Assembly (NCBI GenBank): GCA_028284155.1 | Contig: JANQSF010000012.1 | Coordinates: 1-64,000, forward strand | Reading direction: 5' to 3' | DNA length: 64,000 nt | DNA from: Phycisphaeraceae bacterium | GTDB taxonomy: Bacteria; Planctomycetota; Phycisphaerae; Phycisphaerales; Phycisphaeraceae | Shown here: positions 44,628 to 55,000 of the stretch, piece by piece | How positions within the stretch are numbered: position 1 is the first letter of the stretch | Layout: each line of letters starts with the position of its first letter | The notes under the pieces: generated by a model | What the model saw: the letters and a program-made list of their open reading frames with translations, nothing else | The model's database searches: none | Told to the model about the DNA's origin: nothing | Translations under genes and position numbers: made by a program

Positions 44628-46559
44628 ATGGAACGAATTGAAGCGATTCTGCGCAGTGTCGATGCCATCGACGACGCGACCGTCGATCAGGCGATCGCAG
44701 CCGCACTACCCTCCGCCGACGCCGTGGCCGTGCGTCACATGGTGCCGATTCTATTGCGTCGCGGGCGGGAGGTCGGCCGAGCGGCTTTGATCGCGCAATA
44801 CCACCGGCTGGCATCTGACGACCGCCAACGCGTTCAGCAGGCGGTCACCAAACTGGGCAGAGCGTTGCGGGCCGCCTCCGAGCAGAGCGAACGCGCCGCG
44901 GAAAACGCCCTCGAACTGATCGCCGACGCCCGCGCCGCCGACCTCGCCTACCTGGCGGCCGCCCTGCTCCGCTCCGGCCCGTCGATCCAACGACACGCCG
45001 CAGCCAACTGCCTGCTGCGGCTCGCAGACAGGGCGATGGGAACGACGGGTTCAGACGAAGGCATCGCGACACCACCGGCCGACGCGAGCGACGTCAGCCA
45101 GATCCGCGCGGCCGTGACCGAAGCGATCGACCTGTTCGACAAGCACGACCAGTCTTCGGTCGTCCGCGCCGCGTGCGCCCTGCTGCCGCTGCCGATCACG
45201 CCCATGTCGAAGAGCGCCGGCCGATCCGACGCGCGGCTCACACGGGCGCTGCAATCCATGCTGCGCGACACGACCGACGTGCGCATCCGCCGCGCCGCCC
45301 CGCTGCTGCTGACCGTCCCGACGCTTCGCAAGGCCGCGACGCAGACGCTCGACCGGCTGTGCGGCGTCAAAGCCTGGCAGGACGTTTGGCATTTCGGTCA
45401 CCTGTTGGCGTTGCCGAGTTCACGCGACGCGCTGGCGCGCGTCGAAACGCCGGACCGCCTGCTGCCGGACGCCAAGACGATCGCAGAAACGGATACGGCA
45501 ACCGCGCGATGGGCACCGCTCTGGATCGACGCGCTACGCGTCCCGCCGGTCGACGGCATCGCCTGCCTTGAAGCGCTGGCCGACCACGCGCACCCCGCCG
45601 CCCGACTCGCGGCGGCCCGCCGTTTGATCGAAATGTCGGACCGCGACCCGTCCGAAGCGCCGGCCGACGCTTTGGCTGCCTTCTGCAACGACGCCGACCC
45701 GCGCATCGCGCGTATCGCCGTGCGGCATCTGATGCGGCGCGACTGGTCGAAACTGCCGACGCTGCTCCCGACGCTGGCCAAGCACAACGACGCCGGGCTG
45801 CGCGCCATGGCGCAACGCCGCCTCGCGCCGCTCGCCTTCTCGCGATTCTGGACGGCTTGGCCGAACATGAAGGCCGAGCAGCAACTCGCCGCCGGTCGAG
45901 CACTGATCAAGATCGATCCGCACTTTCACCGTCATCTGGCCGACCACTTGAGCAGACCGGACGCCAAGCAACGGCTGCGCGCGATCAACATCATCAGCAC
46001 GTTGAATCAGGGGCAGTTCTTCGCGGCCGCGCTGGTCACGCTGGCTGAATCAGATGATCCGCACACAGTCTCGGCCGCCGTCGCCGCGTTGGGGTCAGCC
46101 CGCACAACCGAAGCGGAGACCGTTCTAACCAAGTCGTTAAACCACGGCGACGCGAGAGTTCGCGCCAACGCCATCGAAGCATTGCAACGGGCACAAACCA
46201 CGCAGCACGTTCAGCAGTTGCTCACGATGGCGCGCGAGGACGACAACCGTCCGCGTGCCAATGCCATCCGCGCCCTGCTGGACATGAGCGCCGGCGACGC
46301 GCTCGATGCGCTGGGGCACATGTTGCACGACGCCGATGCTGCCCACCGCGCCAGCGCGCTGTGGCTGGTCGAAACGATGGGCATCCTCAACGTCGCGCAC
46401 GACGTGACCGAGATGGCTGTCAGCGATAACAACGCCGACGTCCGCAAGCGGGCCCGCCGTGTCGTCAACCATCTGATCCAATCGCTGCGCGGCGAAGCAC
46501 ACATCGGCCAAGCCCTTGACGCAACGCTGAATGACACCCCGCTGGAGGGCGCGGCATGA
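44628..46559 (+). CDS. HEAT-repeat protein
   Basis: A 643-residue, nearly all-helical cytoplasmic protein. Repeated helix pairs of about 30-40 residues are visible, such as H-P-A-A-R-L-A-A-A-R-R-L-I-E, D-P-R-I-A-R-I-A-V-R-H-L, D-A-R-V-R-A-N-A-I-E-A-L and D-N-R-P-R-A-N-A-I-R-A-L, matching HEAT or PBS-lyase-type repeats. No catalytic motif was seen, so it is probably a scaffold. Its stop overlaps the start of the small membrane protein (ATGA), linking the two; they may function as a pair. Confidence 0.8.
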   Translation: MERIEAILRSVDAIDDATVDQAIAAALPSADAVAVRHMVPILLRRGREVGRAALIAQYHRLASDDRQRVQQAVTKLGRALRAASEQSERAAENALELIADARAADLAYLAAALLRSGPSIQRHAAANCLLRLADRAMGTTGSDEGIATPPADASDVSQIRAAVTEAIDLFDKHDQSSVVRAACALLPLPITPMSKSAGRSDARLTRALQSMLRDTTDVRIRRAAPLLLTVPTLRKAATQTLDRLCGVKAWQDVWHFGHLLALPSSRDALARVETPDRLLPDAKTIAETDTATARWAPLWIDALRVPPVDGIACLEALADHAHPAARLAAARRLIEMSDRDPSEAPADALAAFCNDADPRIARIAVRHLMRRDWSKLPTLLPTLAKHNDAGLRAMAQRRLAPLAFSRFWTAWPNMKAEQQLAAGRALIKIDPHFHRHLADHLSRPDAKQRLRAINIISTLNQGQFFAAALVTLAESDDPHTVSAAVAALGSARTTEAETVLTKSLNHGDARVRANAIEALQRAQTTQHVQQLLTMAREDDNRPRANAIRALLDMSAGDALDALGHMLHDADAAHRASALWLVETMGILNVAHDVTEMAVSDNNADVRKRARRVVNHLIQSLRGEAHIGQALDATLNDTPLEGAA

Positions 46560-47011
46560 CCTGGCTCACCTTGGCGCAAGCCAACCCACCACCGGCGCAG
46601 CGGCCTGACCGCGATGAATACCTGCGCCAGATGAGCGACCACTTCAGCGGGTCCGGCCTGTTCAATGCGACCAGCGCATTGATCGCCATTGGCCTGCTGT
46701 TGACCGTGGCGGGCCTGTGGGTCGCGTGGCGTCGTCGGCAAACGCGCGAGCGGCGTTCGCACCCCGCAGCCGTTTTCAAGACCATCGCGAACCAACTCGG
46801 CCTGGGCGCCGTCGACCGCTGGCGGCTACGACGCATCGCCAAGGCTGAATCGCTGCCGACGCCGCTGACGCTCCTGCTCAGCCCGGCAACGCTCACGCAC
46901 CACACGCGCGCCTACGCGGCCAAAGCCGGCGCCGGTCAATCGCGTCAATGGATCCAATGGGCCGACCGTCTGAACAAACGGTTGTTCTCAAAGTCCGATC
47001 CGGCTGGATAG
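46556..47011 (+). CDS. Small single-pass membrane protein of unknown function
   Basis: A 151-residue protein with one hydrophobic segment at about 40-58 (A-L-I-A-I-G-L-L-L-T-V-A-G-L-W-V-A-W) followed by an Arg-rich stop-transfer stretch, so most of the protein is cytoplasmic. The C-terminal part is basic and helical (W-R-L-R-R-I-A-K-A-E-S-L-P-T-P-L-T-L-L-L-S-P). I do not recognise the family. The start overlaps the HEAT gene stop by 4 bases, so the partner is probably that protein. Confidence 0.7.
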   Translation: MTWLTLAQANPPPAQRPDRDEYLRQMSDHFSGSGLFNATSALIAIGLLLTVAGLWVAWRRRQTRERRSHPAAVFKTIANQLGLGAVDRWRLRRIAKAESLPTPLTLLLSPATLTHHTRAYAAKAGAGQSRQWIQWADRLNKRLFSKSDPAG

Positions 47012-47122
47012 CCCGCCTGATTCGCCGCACAAACCGTCCGGTCCGATCTGACAAACCGCCCCTCGGATCTCGCTCGACAGCGTCTATCATATCGGCCGAA
47101 ATCATCCCTCAAGAGCGTCACC

Positions 47123-47707
47123 GTGCCCCAGGAAATCGAAGTCAAACTGCGCGTCAACGACCCCGCCGCGCTCGACGCCCGACTCGCGGAATTGACCAGC
47201 GAGCCGCCGCTCGAACTGTTTGAAATCAACACCTACTTCGACACGCCGGAGGGTGTGTTGCGTGACTCGAACCAGGGTCTCCGCCTGCGCGTCGAACGTC
47301 GCGGTCTACCTTCCGACCCGAACTGCCACACGGTCAACATCATCACGCACAAAGGCCCGCGCTTGCCCGGCGCGGTCAAGTCGCGCGTCGAGACCGAGAT
47401 CGAAGTCGACGACGCCGCGGCCGCACGCGACCTGATCAACGCGCTGGGCTACATCGACGCATTGACCTTCCAGAAACGACGCCGGCGTTACGAGGTCGAA
47501 GACTGCCACGTCGAGGTGGACACGCTGCCGGTGATCGGCCGATTCGTGGAAGTCGAAGGGCCGACTGAGGACTCGGTCCTCCGTGTGCGCGACCTGCTTG
47601 GATTGCGTAACGAGCCGTTGGTGCAAAACAGTTACGTCACCATGCTTGCGGACCACATCGCGACGCACGGCGATGCCGACGTCGACCTGACAATCGCCGC
47701 AGAGTAA
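47123..47707 (+). CDS. CYTH domain protein (class IV adenylate cyclase/triphosphatase-like)
   Basis: A 194-residue CYTH-superfamily protein. The N-terminal E-I-E-V-K-L-R-V is the E-x-E-x-K metal/phosphate motif; the pattern goes on with L-R-L-R-V-E-R, the T-H-K-G-P-like K in I-T-H-K-G-P, the R-R-R-Y motif (K-R-R-R-R-Y) and E-V-D-T-L-P-V-I-G-R-F-V-E-V-E-G. These match CyaB-type proteins, which can be adenylate cyclases or triphosphatases; activity here is not determined. It starts at GTG. It is 111 bases downstream of the small membrane protein. Confidence 0.88.
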   Translation: MPQEIEVKLRVNDPAALDARLAELTSEPPLELFEINTYFDTPEGVLRDSNQGLRLRVERRGLPSDPNCHTVNIITHKGPRLPGAVKSRVETEIEVDDAAAARDLINALGYIDALTFQKRRRRYEVEDCHVEVDTLPVIGRFVEVEGPTEDSVLRVRDLLGLRNEPLVQNSYVTMLADHIATHGDADVDLTIAAE

Positions 47708-47742
47708 TCCGGCGCGACCTGCACGCGACCTACAATCGCCGC

Positions 47743-48408
47743 ATGTCTGACGTGAGGATCAAAATCTGTGGCGTCCGCGACCCGCACACCGCGCATGTCG
47801 TGAAGGAAGCCGGGGCGCAGTACCTCGGCCTCGTCTTCGCGGAAGGGTCGCCGCGACAGGTCACCATCGACGAGGCGCACCGCGTCATTGACTCGATGTC
47901 GGAGCTTGGCCAACCGCGTGACGTAGATCCGGTGGCCCTGTTTTCCGATCAACCCATCGAATTCGTCGAACAGGTCCTGACCGCCACGGCCATCGAGATC
48001 GTGCAACTGCACGGCGACGAAGACCGCGAGTATGTCGAACATCTCGCGCCGCTCGGTGTGCAAATCTGGAAGGCCGTGCCCTGCCAGGTCAAGCGGTTCG
48101 AGGTCTGGCGGAACCCGCCCAGCAACGTGACCGGCCTGCTCGTCGACACACCGCGGCGCGGCAAGGTCAAAGGCGGGTCCGGCCGAACGTTCGACTGGTC
48201 GAAGCTCGACAACGTCGACCGGGCCGGCCTGCCGCCGATCATCCTGGCTGGCGGGCTGGGGCCGGACAACGTCGCCGACGCGATCGCGCAGGTCGACCCG
48301 TGGATGGTCGACGTCTCCAGCGGCGTCGAGTCGTCGCGCGGCGTGAAAGATGCGTCGCTGATTCAAGCATTCTGCGAGGCCGTGCGATCGGCTGAATCTC
48401 CTGCATGA
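47743..48408 (+). CDS. trpF: Phosphoribosylanthranilate isomerase
   Basis: The third step of tryptophan synthesis, an Amadori rearrangement on a TIM-barrel enzyme. Family motifs are present: K-I-C-G-V-R-D with the catalytic Cys9, G-L-V-F-A-E-G-S-P-R, V-Q-L-H-G-D-E, the catalytic Asp in L-L-V-D-T-P-R-R-G, G-S-G-R-T-F-D-W, L-A-G-G-L-G-P-D-N-V and V-D-V-S-S-G-V-E. Length (221 residues) is normal. Other trp genes except trpS are not in the window. Confidence 0.97.
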   Translation: MSDVRIKICGVRDPHTAHVVKEAGAQYLGLVFAEGSPRQVTIDEAHRVIDSMSELGQPRDVDPVALFSDQPIEFVEQVLTATAIEIVQLHGDEDREYVEHLAPLGVQIWKAVPCQVKRFEVWRNPPSNVTGLLVDTPRRGKVKGGSGRTFDWSKLDNVDRAGLPPIILAGGLGPDNVADAIAQVDPWMVDVSSGVESSRGVKDASLIQAFCEAVRSAESPA

Positions 48409-48418
48409 CGGGGCGGGC

Positions 48419-48967
48419 ATGGCCAAGCAGCGATCGCGCATCGTCATCCGACAGCCACGTGCCGATGATGCGGACGAGTTCATCGCGCTGATGCGACGCA
48501 GCCGAACGCTGCACCGCCCCTTTGTGAAACCGCCGCTGACCCACGACGCGTTCGACGCCTACCTGGACCGGCTCAAGGACGGACGCCACACACTCTTTTT
48601 CGCCTGCCTGCGCGACTCGGGCCAGATCGTTGGCGTCGTCAATCTCAATGAGATTGTCCGTGGCTCATTTCAGAGCGCCTATCTGGGCTACTACATCGGC
48701 CGAGGCTTCGAGCAGCGCGGATTCATGTCGTCAGCCTTGTCGCAGACGCTCGACTACGCGTTCGGCTCGCTCAAACTGCACCGCGTTGAAGCGAACATCT
48801 GTCCCGAGAATGAACCGTCGATCGCTCTGGTCCGCAAACTCGGCTTCCGCCTGGAAGGCCTGTCACCGAAGTACCTGAAGGTCGGCGGCCGGTGGCGCGA
48901 CCACGAGCGGTGGGCCATGCTGGCGGATGACTGGCGGCGTCATCGGTCTACAATCCGCCACTCATGA
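48419..48967 (+). CDS. RimJ/RimL-type GNAT N-acetyltransferase
   Basis: A 182-residue GNAT enzyme. It shows the RimJ-like pattern: R-Q-P-R-A-D-D-A-D-E-F near the start, G-Y-Y-I-G-R-G-F-E-Q-R-G-F-M-S-S-A-L (acetyl-CoA loop), L-H-R-V-E-A-N-I-C-P-E-N-E-P-S and the ending K-L-G-F-R-L-E-G-L-S. It could acetylate the N-terminus of a ribosomal protein or another amine. It begins 11 bases after trpF and its stop overlaps the trpS start (ATGA), so trpF, this gene and trpS form one unit. Confidence 0.92.
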   Translation: MAKQRSRIVIRQPRADDADEFIALMRRSRTLHRPFVKPPLTHDAFDAYLDRLKDGRHTLFFACLRDSGQIVGVVNLNEIVRGSFQSAYLGYYIGRGFEQRGFMSSALSQTLDYAFGSLKLHRVEANICPENEPSIALVRKLGFRLEGLSPKYLKVGGRWRDHERWAMLADDWRRHRSTIRHS

Positions 48968-49962
48968 CCGACTCAACCGCGACAAAACGCGTGCTTTCGG
49001 GCATTCAGCCCTCGGGACAGTTGCACCTGGGCAACTACGCCGGCGCGATCCGGCAGTTTGTCGAGATGCAGCACACGCACGAAATGTACATTTTCGTGGC
49101 GTCGTATCACGCGCTGACCAGCGTGCGCGACCCTCAGACCATGCGCCAAAACACCAGACAAGTCGTGATCGACTACCTCGCGTTCGGCCTCGACCCAGCC
49201 AAGGCGCACATCTACCTGCAACAGGACGTCCCGCAAGTCACCGAGTTGGCCTGGCTGTTGGCTTGCGTCTGCCCCAAGCACTTGATGGACAAGGCGACCA
49301 GCTACAAGGACAAGGTCGATAAGGGCATCGCCGCGTCAATCGGGCTGTACACGTACCCGATCCTGCAGGCGGCGGACATTCTGAGCGTCGATCCCGACTT
49401 CGTGCCCGTCGGCGAAGACCAGCGGCAACACATCGAGATCACCCGTGATTTAGCGCTGAAGTTCAATCACGCATTCGGCACTGAAGACGACCCGGTCTTC
49501 AAACTGCCCGAGGCGATGATCCGCGCCGACGCGGGCGTGCTACCGGGCGTGGACGGTCAGAAGATGTCGGCAAGTTACGGCAACTTCATCGACCCGTTCA
49601 TGGCGGAGAAGCCGCTGCGCAAACGGATCATGAAGATCGTCACCGATTCGACGCCGGTTGAAGAAGCCAAGACACCCGAGACGTGCACGGTGTTTCAGAT
49701 CTTCCGCGCCCTGGCCGGCCCGGACGACCCGCGCACGTCGGAGTTGGCTGAGCGATACCGGGCCGGCGGTATGGGCTACGGCGACGCGAAGCAGGCGTTG
49801 TGTGAGTTGATCCTCGACCACTTCGGCGACGCGCGCAAACGACGCGAGGCGTTGATGGACGACCCGGGGTATGTCGACCAGGTGTTGCGCGACGGCGCGG
49901 AAGCGGCGCGGGTGAAGGTCGATGAGGTCACGTCGCGGGCGCGCGCGGCGGCTGGATTGTAG
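48964..49962 (+). CDS. trpS: Tryptophanyl-tRNA synthetase
   Basis: A class I synthetase of 332 residues. H-L-G-N (21-24) in Q-P-S-G-Q-L-H-L-G-N-Y-A-G-A is the HIGH signature and K-M-S-A-S, a variant of KMSKS, lies near 198. V-P-V-G-E-D-Q-R-Q-H and Y-T-Y-P-I-L-Q-A-A-D are typical TrpRS blocks. It catalyses ATP-dependent charging of tRNA(Trp). It is the last gene of its transcript and faces the transporter gene across a repeat. Confidence 0.98.
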   Translation: MTDSTATKRVLSGIQPSGQLHLGNYAGAIRQFVEMQHTHEMYIFVASYHALTSVRDPQTMRQNTRQVVIDYLAFGLDPAKAHIYLQQDVPQVTELAWLLACVCPKHLMDKATSYKDKVDKGIAASIGLYTYPILQAADILSVDPDFVPVGEDQRQHIEITRDLALKFNHAFGTEDDPVFKLPEAMIRADAGVLPGVDGQKMSASYGNFIDPFMAEKPLRKRIMKIVTDSTPVEEAKTPETCTVFQIFRALAGPDDPRTSELAERYRAGGMGYGDAKQALCELILDHFGDARKRREALMDDPGYVDQVLRDGAEAARVKVDEVTSRARAAAGL

Positions 49963-49966
49963 TCAC

Positions 49967-50085
49967 CCAAAGCCCACGCCTTTGGCGTGGGATCGAACAC
50001 GCGTCGCACACACAGACACACCACAACTCACATACGCGACCTGCACCGCAGATTACTGATCTCCCGACAGAGCCGGGGGCTTTGG
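49967..50085. repeat. 119-bp element with CCAAAGCCC terminal inverted repeats
   Basis: It starts CCAAAGCCC and ends GGGCTTTGG, and includes an internal 8-bp hairpin (CCCACGCC/GGCGTGGG) near the left end. It fills the entire gap between the convergent trpS and Nramp-like stop codons and may act as a terminator. Confidence 0.75.
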
Positions 50086-51885
50086 CTATCCCGTCATCTT
50101 CTGCCACAAGTACCACGTCGCCACGACGAACGTGCCCAGCACACTGATCCACAGGAACACGTCCCACAGGCTGGTCGGCCTCAGGCCCGGCTCACAACGC
50201 TTGTAGCGGAAGAACAGCGCGGCCGTGCCGAGGATGGGCAGCAGCAGCATCTGTCCGACGCCCGAGATCAACACCATCGCAACGGGCGCCTGCATAACCC
50301 AATAAAGCCCCGCGGCCAACAGCGGCCAACCGACGCAAAAGACCTGCGTCCACTTCTTGCGCGTCGCGTCGTCGTGCTTAACCAGCCCCACGATGCCCAG
50401 TGTGTCGGCCAGCATGCGCGAATTGCCCGCGGCCGCGACGAAGAACGTCGAGTACAGCACGGTGATCGCGCCGACCAGGAACACCCACTGCGCCCACTCG
50501 CCGCCGAACACTGGCACGTACATCTCACTGAGCGTGCGGACCATGGCCGTGCCCTCCGGCACCAACCCACTCCGTCCGAGCACGGCCGCGCCCAGCAAGT
50601 AGAACGCCGCCGTCGCGAACGTGTAAACGACCATTGACAGCCAGGCGTCGATCCGCATGACGCGCATCCAACCCTTTGCCCGCTCGACCCAAGCCGACGA
50701 CCCGTCGTTCGGCCCTGTCCACTTGGCGTACCCCTTTTCGAGACACCAGTACGGGTACATGATCAGCTCGACGGAGCCGACGCCAATGATGCCGAACGCG
50801 GCCAGCGCGACGGCCAGTGGGGCCTCCTGGTTGGGGCGTTTTTCCGGCACGCTGAACTTGAAGCCCTCCGCGAACTCCGACCCGGTAACCGCCCAATCCG
50901 GATTCAGTTGAAGCATGATCAACGTGCCGACCGTCATGAGTGTGAACATCACGACGAAGATCGTCGCGACCCACTGGATCAATCCGTACCGCCCGATGTA
51001 GAGCAGGATCGCCGTCACCACCGCCAGGATCGTCGCCCAGATCGCGTCGTCCCGCGGCTTGTCGTCGTCGAAGGCGCGCAGCGCGGTCGTCTCGGCCACG
51101 AGGCGCGCTTCGGTCGCGGCGAAGGCGTCGGCCGATTCATCACCGACAATCGATCGTCGTTTCGACAAGACCTCTTGCAGACGATTCTCTGCGGCCTTGC
51201 GTTTGTCCTCGGCAATGTCCTTCGCCGCCACGGCCAGCCGTGCATCGATGACGTCGTTCAATCCGATCCCCGCGTCGCGTAACGCCTCCGCCCGCGACTT
51301 GCCCGATGAGTCACTGCCGGCGTTTTCGTCGCCGAGCGCCTTGTACTGTTGACCGAGCTCGACCTGAATCTTGATCGCGCGATCCTGCGCTTCCTTGTAC
51401 TGCTCGCCGCGCTCCGTCAGCGGGAAGCCGACGGTTAAAGCCTGCCCGACACCGCCGATGATCCCGCCCTGCTGTGTGATGACCGCCATGGTGACGATCA
51501 GGAACAGCCAGACAAACGGGTGAGCGCCGAAGCCTCGCTTGCCGCCCTGCCCCATGTCGCGCTTGTACGACCCGCCCGGACCCGGCAGACTGTTCAACGC
51601 CTCGATCGACGACTTGCCGTGCGTAACCGTAAACCGACCCACCTCGACCTGCACAAAGACCTTGATCAGGCAGCCGATCAGGATGAGCCAGAGCAACGCG
51701 AAGCCGGCCTTCGCGCCGACCGTGGTCGTGGCGATCAGCTCGCCCGAGCCGACGATCGACCCGGCGATGATCATGCCGGGGCCCAGCCGCGTGAGCGTGC
51801 CCATCAAGGTCGAGGGCGGCGACTGCACACCGTCTGCGGAGGATTGATCTTCGGAAGTGGGTTTGGCGTCTTCGTTTTCTGGCAT
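50086..51885 (-). CDS. Nramp-like transporter with a coiled-coil-like insertion
   Basis: A 599-residue membrane protein related to the Nramp/LeuT-fold metal transporters: L-G-P-G-M-I-I-A-G-S-I-V-G-S-G-E-L in TM1, then further helices, a second block S-V-E-L-I-M-Y-P-Y-W and a C-terminal core. The canonical metal motifs (D-P-G-N in TM1 and M-P-H in TM6) are absent; G-S-I-V-G-S-G and M-Y-P-Y stand at these positions. A hydrophilic segment of about 110 residues (about 160-275), rich in Ala, Glu and Lys, is inserted between two membrane helices. So the substrate is unlikely to be the usual Mn2+ or Fe2+; it is unknown. The frame starts at ATG. Confidence 0.88.
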   Translation of the reverse strand: MPENEDAKPTSEDQSSADGVQSPPSTLMGTLTRLGPGMIIAGSIVGSGELIATTTVGAKAGFALLWLILIGCLIKVFVQVEVGRFTVTHGKSSIEALNSLPGPGGSYKRDMGQGGKRGFGAHPFVWLFLIVTMAVITQQGGIIGGVGQALTVGFPLTERGEQYKEAQDRAIKIQVELGQQYKALGDENAGSDSSGKSRAEALRDAGIGLNDVIDARLAVAAKDIAEDKRKAAENRLQEVLSKRRSIVGDESADAFAATEARLVAETTALRAFDDDKPRDDAIWATILAVVTAILLYIGRYGLIQWVATIFVVMFTLMTVGTLIMLQLNPDWAVTGSEFAEGFKFSVPEKRPNQEAPLAVALAAFGIIGVGSVELIMYPYWCLEKGYAKWTGPNDGSSAWVERAKGWMRVMRIDAWLSMVVYTFATAAFYLLGAAVLGRSGLVPEGTAMVRTLSEMYVPVFGGEWAQWVFLVGAITVLYSTFFVAAAGNSRMLADTLGIVGLVKHDDATRKKWTQVFCVGWPLLAAGLYWVMQAPVAMVLISGVGQMLLLPILGTAALFFRYKRCEPGLRPTSLWDVFLWISVLGTFVVATWYLWQKMTG

Positions 51886-51983
51886 GAGACCGGGGATTGT
51901 GGCTCATGCCGACGCAAGCCGCAAGGCGACCTGCGTCACGCGGCTCTAAGGCAGCGGCTTGCTTTCAGTCGGGCGCTGGTCTT

Positions 51984-52050
51984 GTGCCACGGCCGTGTCG
52001 GCCGTGCGGATCACCCTCGACGCACCTCACGGCCGACACGGCCGTGGCAC
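51984..52050. repeat. Perfect 23-bp inverted repeat
   Basis: Two exact 23-base arms, beginning GTGCCACGGCCGTG and ending CGGCCGTGGCAC, are separated by 21 bases between the Nramp-like start and the giant LamG gene's end. It may be a member of a planctomycete repeat family; only one copy was noticed here. Confidence 0.85.
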
Positions 52051-52083
52051 GAACGCTGAGGGTCAATGTGAACCGCCACCCGC

Positions 52084-55000
52084 TCAAGGCCGTTCCATCC
52101 ACCGCACTCTGAAGTTCGGGGCCAGGCCGTCGCCGGGCGGCAGGCCGTTGAACACGTTGCGGATCTGGATGTCGTTGAACGCGCGGTCGTAGACGGCCAA
52201 CCGATGCAGCGTGCCCAGCCACGGCTTGCTCCCCGTCACGTCGTTTGCCACGGCCAGCAGGTGGGTCATATCCCACGTGCTGAAATCGCCAGACAACGGC
52301 TCGGACGCGACAAGGTTGCCCGCGTGATAGACGCGCAAGGTCGTCTGATCGAACGTCACCACGACGTGCTGCCGCAGGTCTTTCTCCAGGACGTTCGGCG
52401 TCGCCAGTTCCGGGCTGCCCGCGCTCGACGTGCTGCCCGTGCGCAGCCGCGAGGTAAACGTCTGGTGGGTTTGGCTGAACGTGAAGTTGCGGTTCGTCGA
52501 ACCGGCCGCGTATGAAACAACCGGTGCGTTCTGGTTGTTGTCCGCCGGCGCGAAGATCAGCTCGATCGACATCTCGTCGTTCACGCGTAGGCCGTCGTGC
52601 ACCTTCGTGGCCGGGCCGTCCGACACCAGCGACAAGGCCTGCTGAACCGTCAACCCGCCCGACCCCTGCCACGCGATCAGACTCGTATTGGGGATAAGCA
52701 GATCGAGCGTGCCGCCGATCGGCCCGGTGTCAGCAACGACCGAACCGGGCAACGTCGACTCGCTGAACGGCTGGTTGTTGAAAAGCTCGCCCGCCTGCGT
52801 GTCGTCCAACGCGTAGTTGTAGATGCGCACGTCGTCGACATCGCCGATGAACGGGTTGCTCCACCCGCTCGGCGACGTGGCCGACGCGCCGGACGTATCC
52901 ACGCCGACGACCAGCGGCGAGTAGTTGCCCTTCCCGCCTGACGTCGTGCCCAGCCCGCCGACGTACGAGTCGGTATCGACCAGCGCACCGTCGACGTACA
53001 GCCGAACGCCGTCCGGGCCGAACGCCACGATCGCGTGATACCAACGGTCCGACTGCAAGCTCGACGACATCAACTCCGCAGTCGACGACGTGCCAGACAG
53101 TCTCGCCCGCAAACGGCCGCCGATCAGTGTCATATTCAGGTGACCGCCGCTGCCGAACCCCGACGCATCCTTGCAAAGCAGGCCCTGCGTGCGCGACGCG
53201 TTGTCGGTCTTGAACCAGAGGGCGACGGCCCCGCTGCGCAGCAGATAAGCGTCGTGATGCGGGATTTCGATGAAGTCGTTCGTCCCGTCGAGGCGCACGG
53301 CGTTACCGGTGAACGCGCGTGCGCCCGACTGCAGGCCGGACGCGCCGTTGCGGTAGTAGCCGCTGTTGGTCAGCTCGGCGTCGGCGTTCGAGACGTCCAC
53401 GGCCAGCGCGTCGGTGATGCCGACGCCGGGCTGATCGACATCGACATGCACGCGGGCGGTGTCTTCGATGACAATCTGGTCGCGCACCTTGGCGCTGCCA
53501 AAAAACCGCGCGTTGTCGCGCACCGTCAGGTCGTTGTCGCTGTGCAGACGGGCGCCGAGCCGCGCGGTGTCGCGCACCGTCGCCGAATAGGAGTTGTGGT
53601 ACATCGTCAGGATCAGCCGACCCGGATCGGCGCTCGTGCCGTGAACATTGGCGGAGCCCGACAGTGTGACCGCCCCGCCGACGTACATCGTCAGCCGCGA
53701 GCCCGCCGGGATCACGACCTGCGCCAGGCCGGAAGCCTCGAACTGGCTGCGCACATGGACCGTCACGCTGCCATTGACGGTCACCACGGCCGACGACGCG
53801 AGCGTCAGGTTGTCGTACGTGCGGTTCGTGCTCCAGACCGCCGGCCCCGAGATCGTCTGATTGCCCGAACTCGACGGCAGCCCCGTCGGCGACGAGCGGT
53901 CCGAGATGTCGGCGTTCGACGTCTGCGCGAGCCGGTTGCCGGAGATCGCACCGGGGTGCGCTTCGATCACGTCGTCCGGGTCGCCGCCGGCCCCGCAGAA
54001 CGCGTGGCCGAACAGGCTGGCGGACGTATCGACATGGAACCGGTTGTCCGACGTGCTGTTGATCCCCACCAGCGCGTCGATACCGCTGTTGCCCTTGCTG
54101 TACGCGCCGGCCGACGAGCTGTAACTGTCTACCCGCGCATGGTCGAGAATCCGCACGCGGCTTCTGGCGACCAGCCCGCCGCCGCCGCCGCCCGTCTCTT
54201 CGAGTTGCCAATGGCCGACCAGCGCCGGCGACGGCTTGACCTCTTCGAACGCGTACTCCAACAACAAACGGGGCGTAAAGTCGCCCTTGCCGCCCTCCTC
54301 AAACAGCACCTTGATCTCCGCCGCGTTCAGCGCGCGGTTGTAGAAACGCACGTCGTCCATCAGGCCGTTGAACAGGTCGGTCGTGCCCGCTCGGCCTCCG
54401 ATGTAGGGCGGCCGAGAGTCGGTCCCGATCGGCGCGGAACGGCTTTCCGAGTGATCCAACACGCCATCGATGTAGATGCGCACCGTGCTGCCGTCCCACG
54501 TCGCTGCGACGTGGTACCAGCGGTTGGTGTCGAGCACGGTGTTCGCGCGGATGCCATAGTCGTCGTAGTCTTCGAGAAAAAGCGTCGGTCGGCCCTGCCG
54601 GATCGAAAACTGCCAGACGTTCGGGTTGCCCTCGCCCTTGCGCAGGATCGGATCGACGTCTTCGACGCTCGATCCCCAGACCCGGCCGTTGATCCAGGCC
54701 GTCACCGACAACGCGCTGGTCACATTGAAGTCGTCGTGGTGCGGAATGCGGATGAAGTCGTTCGAGCCGTCGAACGAGAGCGCGCCGGCGACCTGACCGA
54801 GCTGCCAGTTGCCCGCGCCGTTGACATCGCCGTCGTGCGATCGGCGGATGTCGTGCGCGACGATGCCGGTTGTTTCGTCCAGCGGCCAATGCGCCAGCGG
54901 CGGCGGGCCGACCGGCGGGGCCGCGGCCCACTCCAGCGCCCGCTTGACGATCGTCTTGCCGTTGTCGTTTAGCTCATCGACGCGGCCGTACGGGATCACC

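Noticed and set aside
50086..51885. Pseudogene interpretation of the Nramp-like gene because of the inserted hydrophilic segment
   Set aside because: The frame is intact, the insertion is helical and in register, and the flanking membrane helices are complete.
53035..54972. 645-codon plus-strand open frame opposite the giant LamG gene
   Set aside because: Antisense shadow; Arg/Val/Ala/Asp-rich without domain pattern, while the minus frame encodes LamG repeats.
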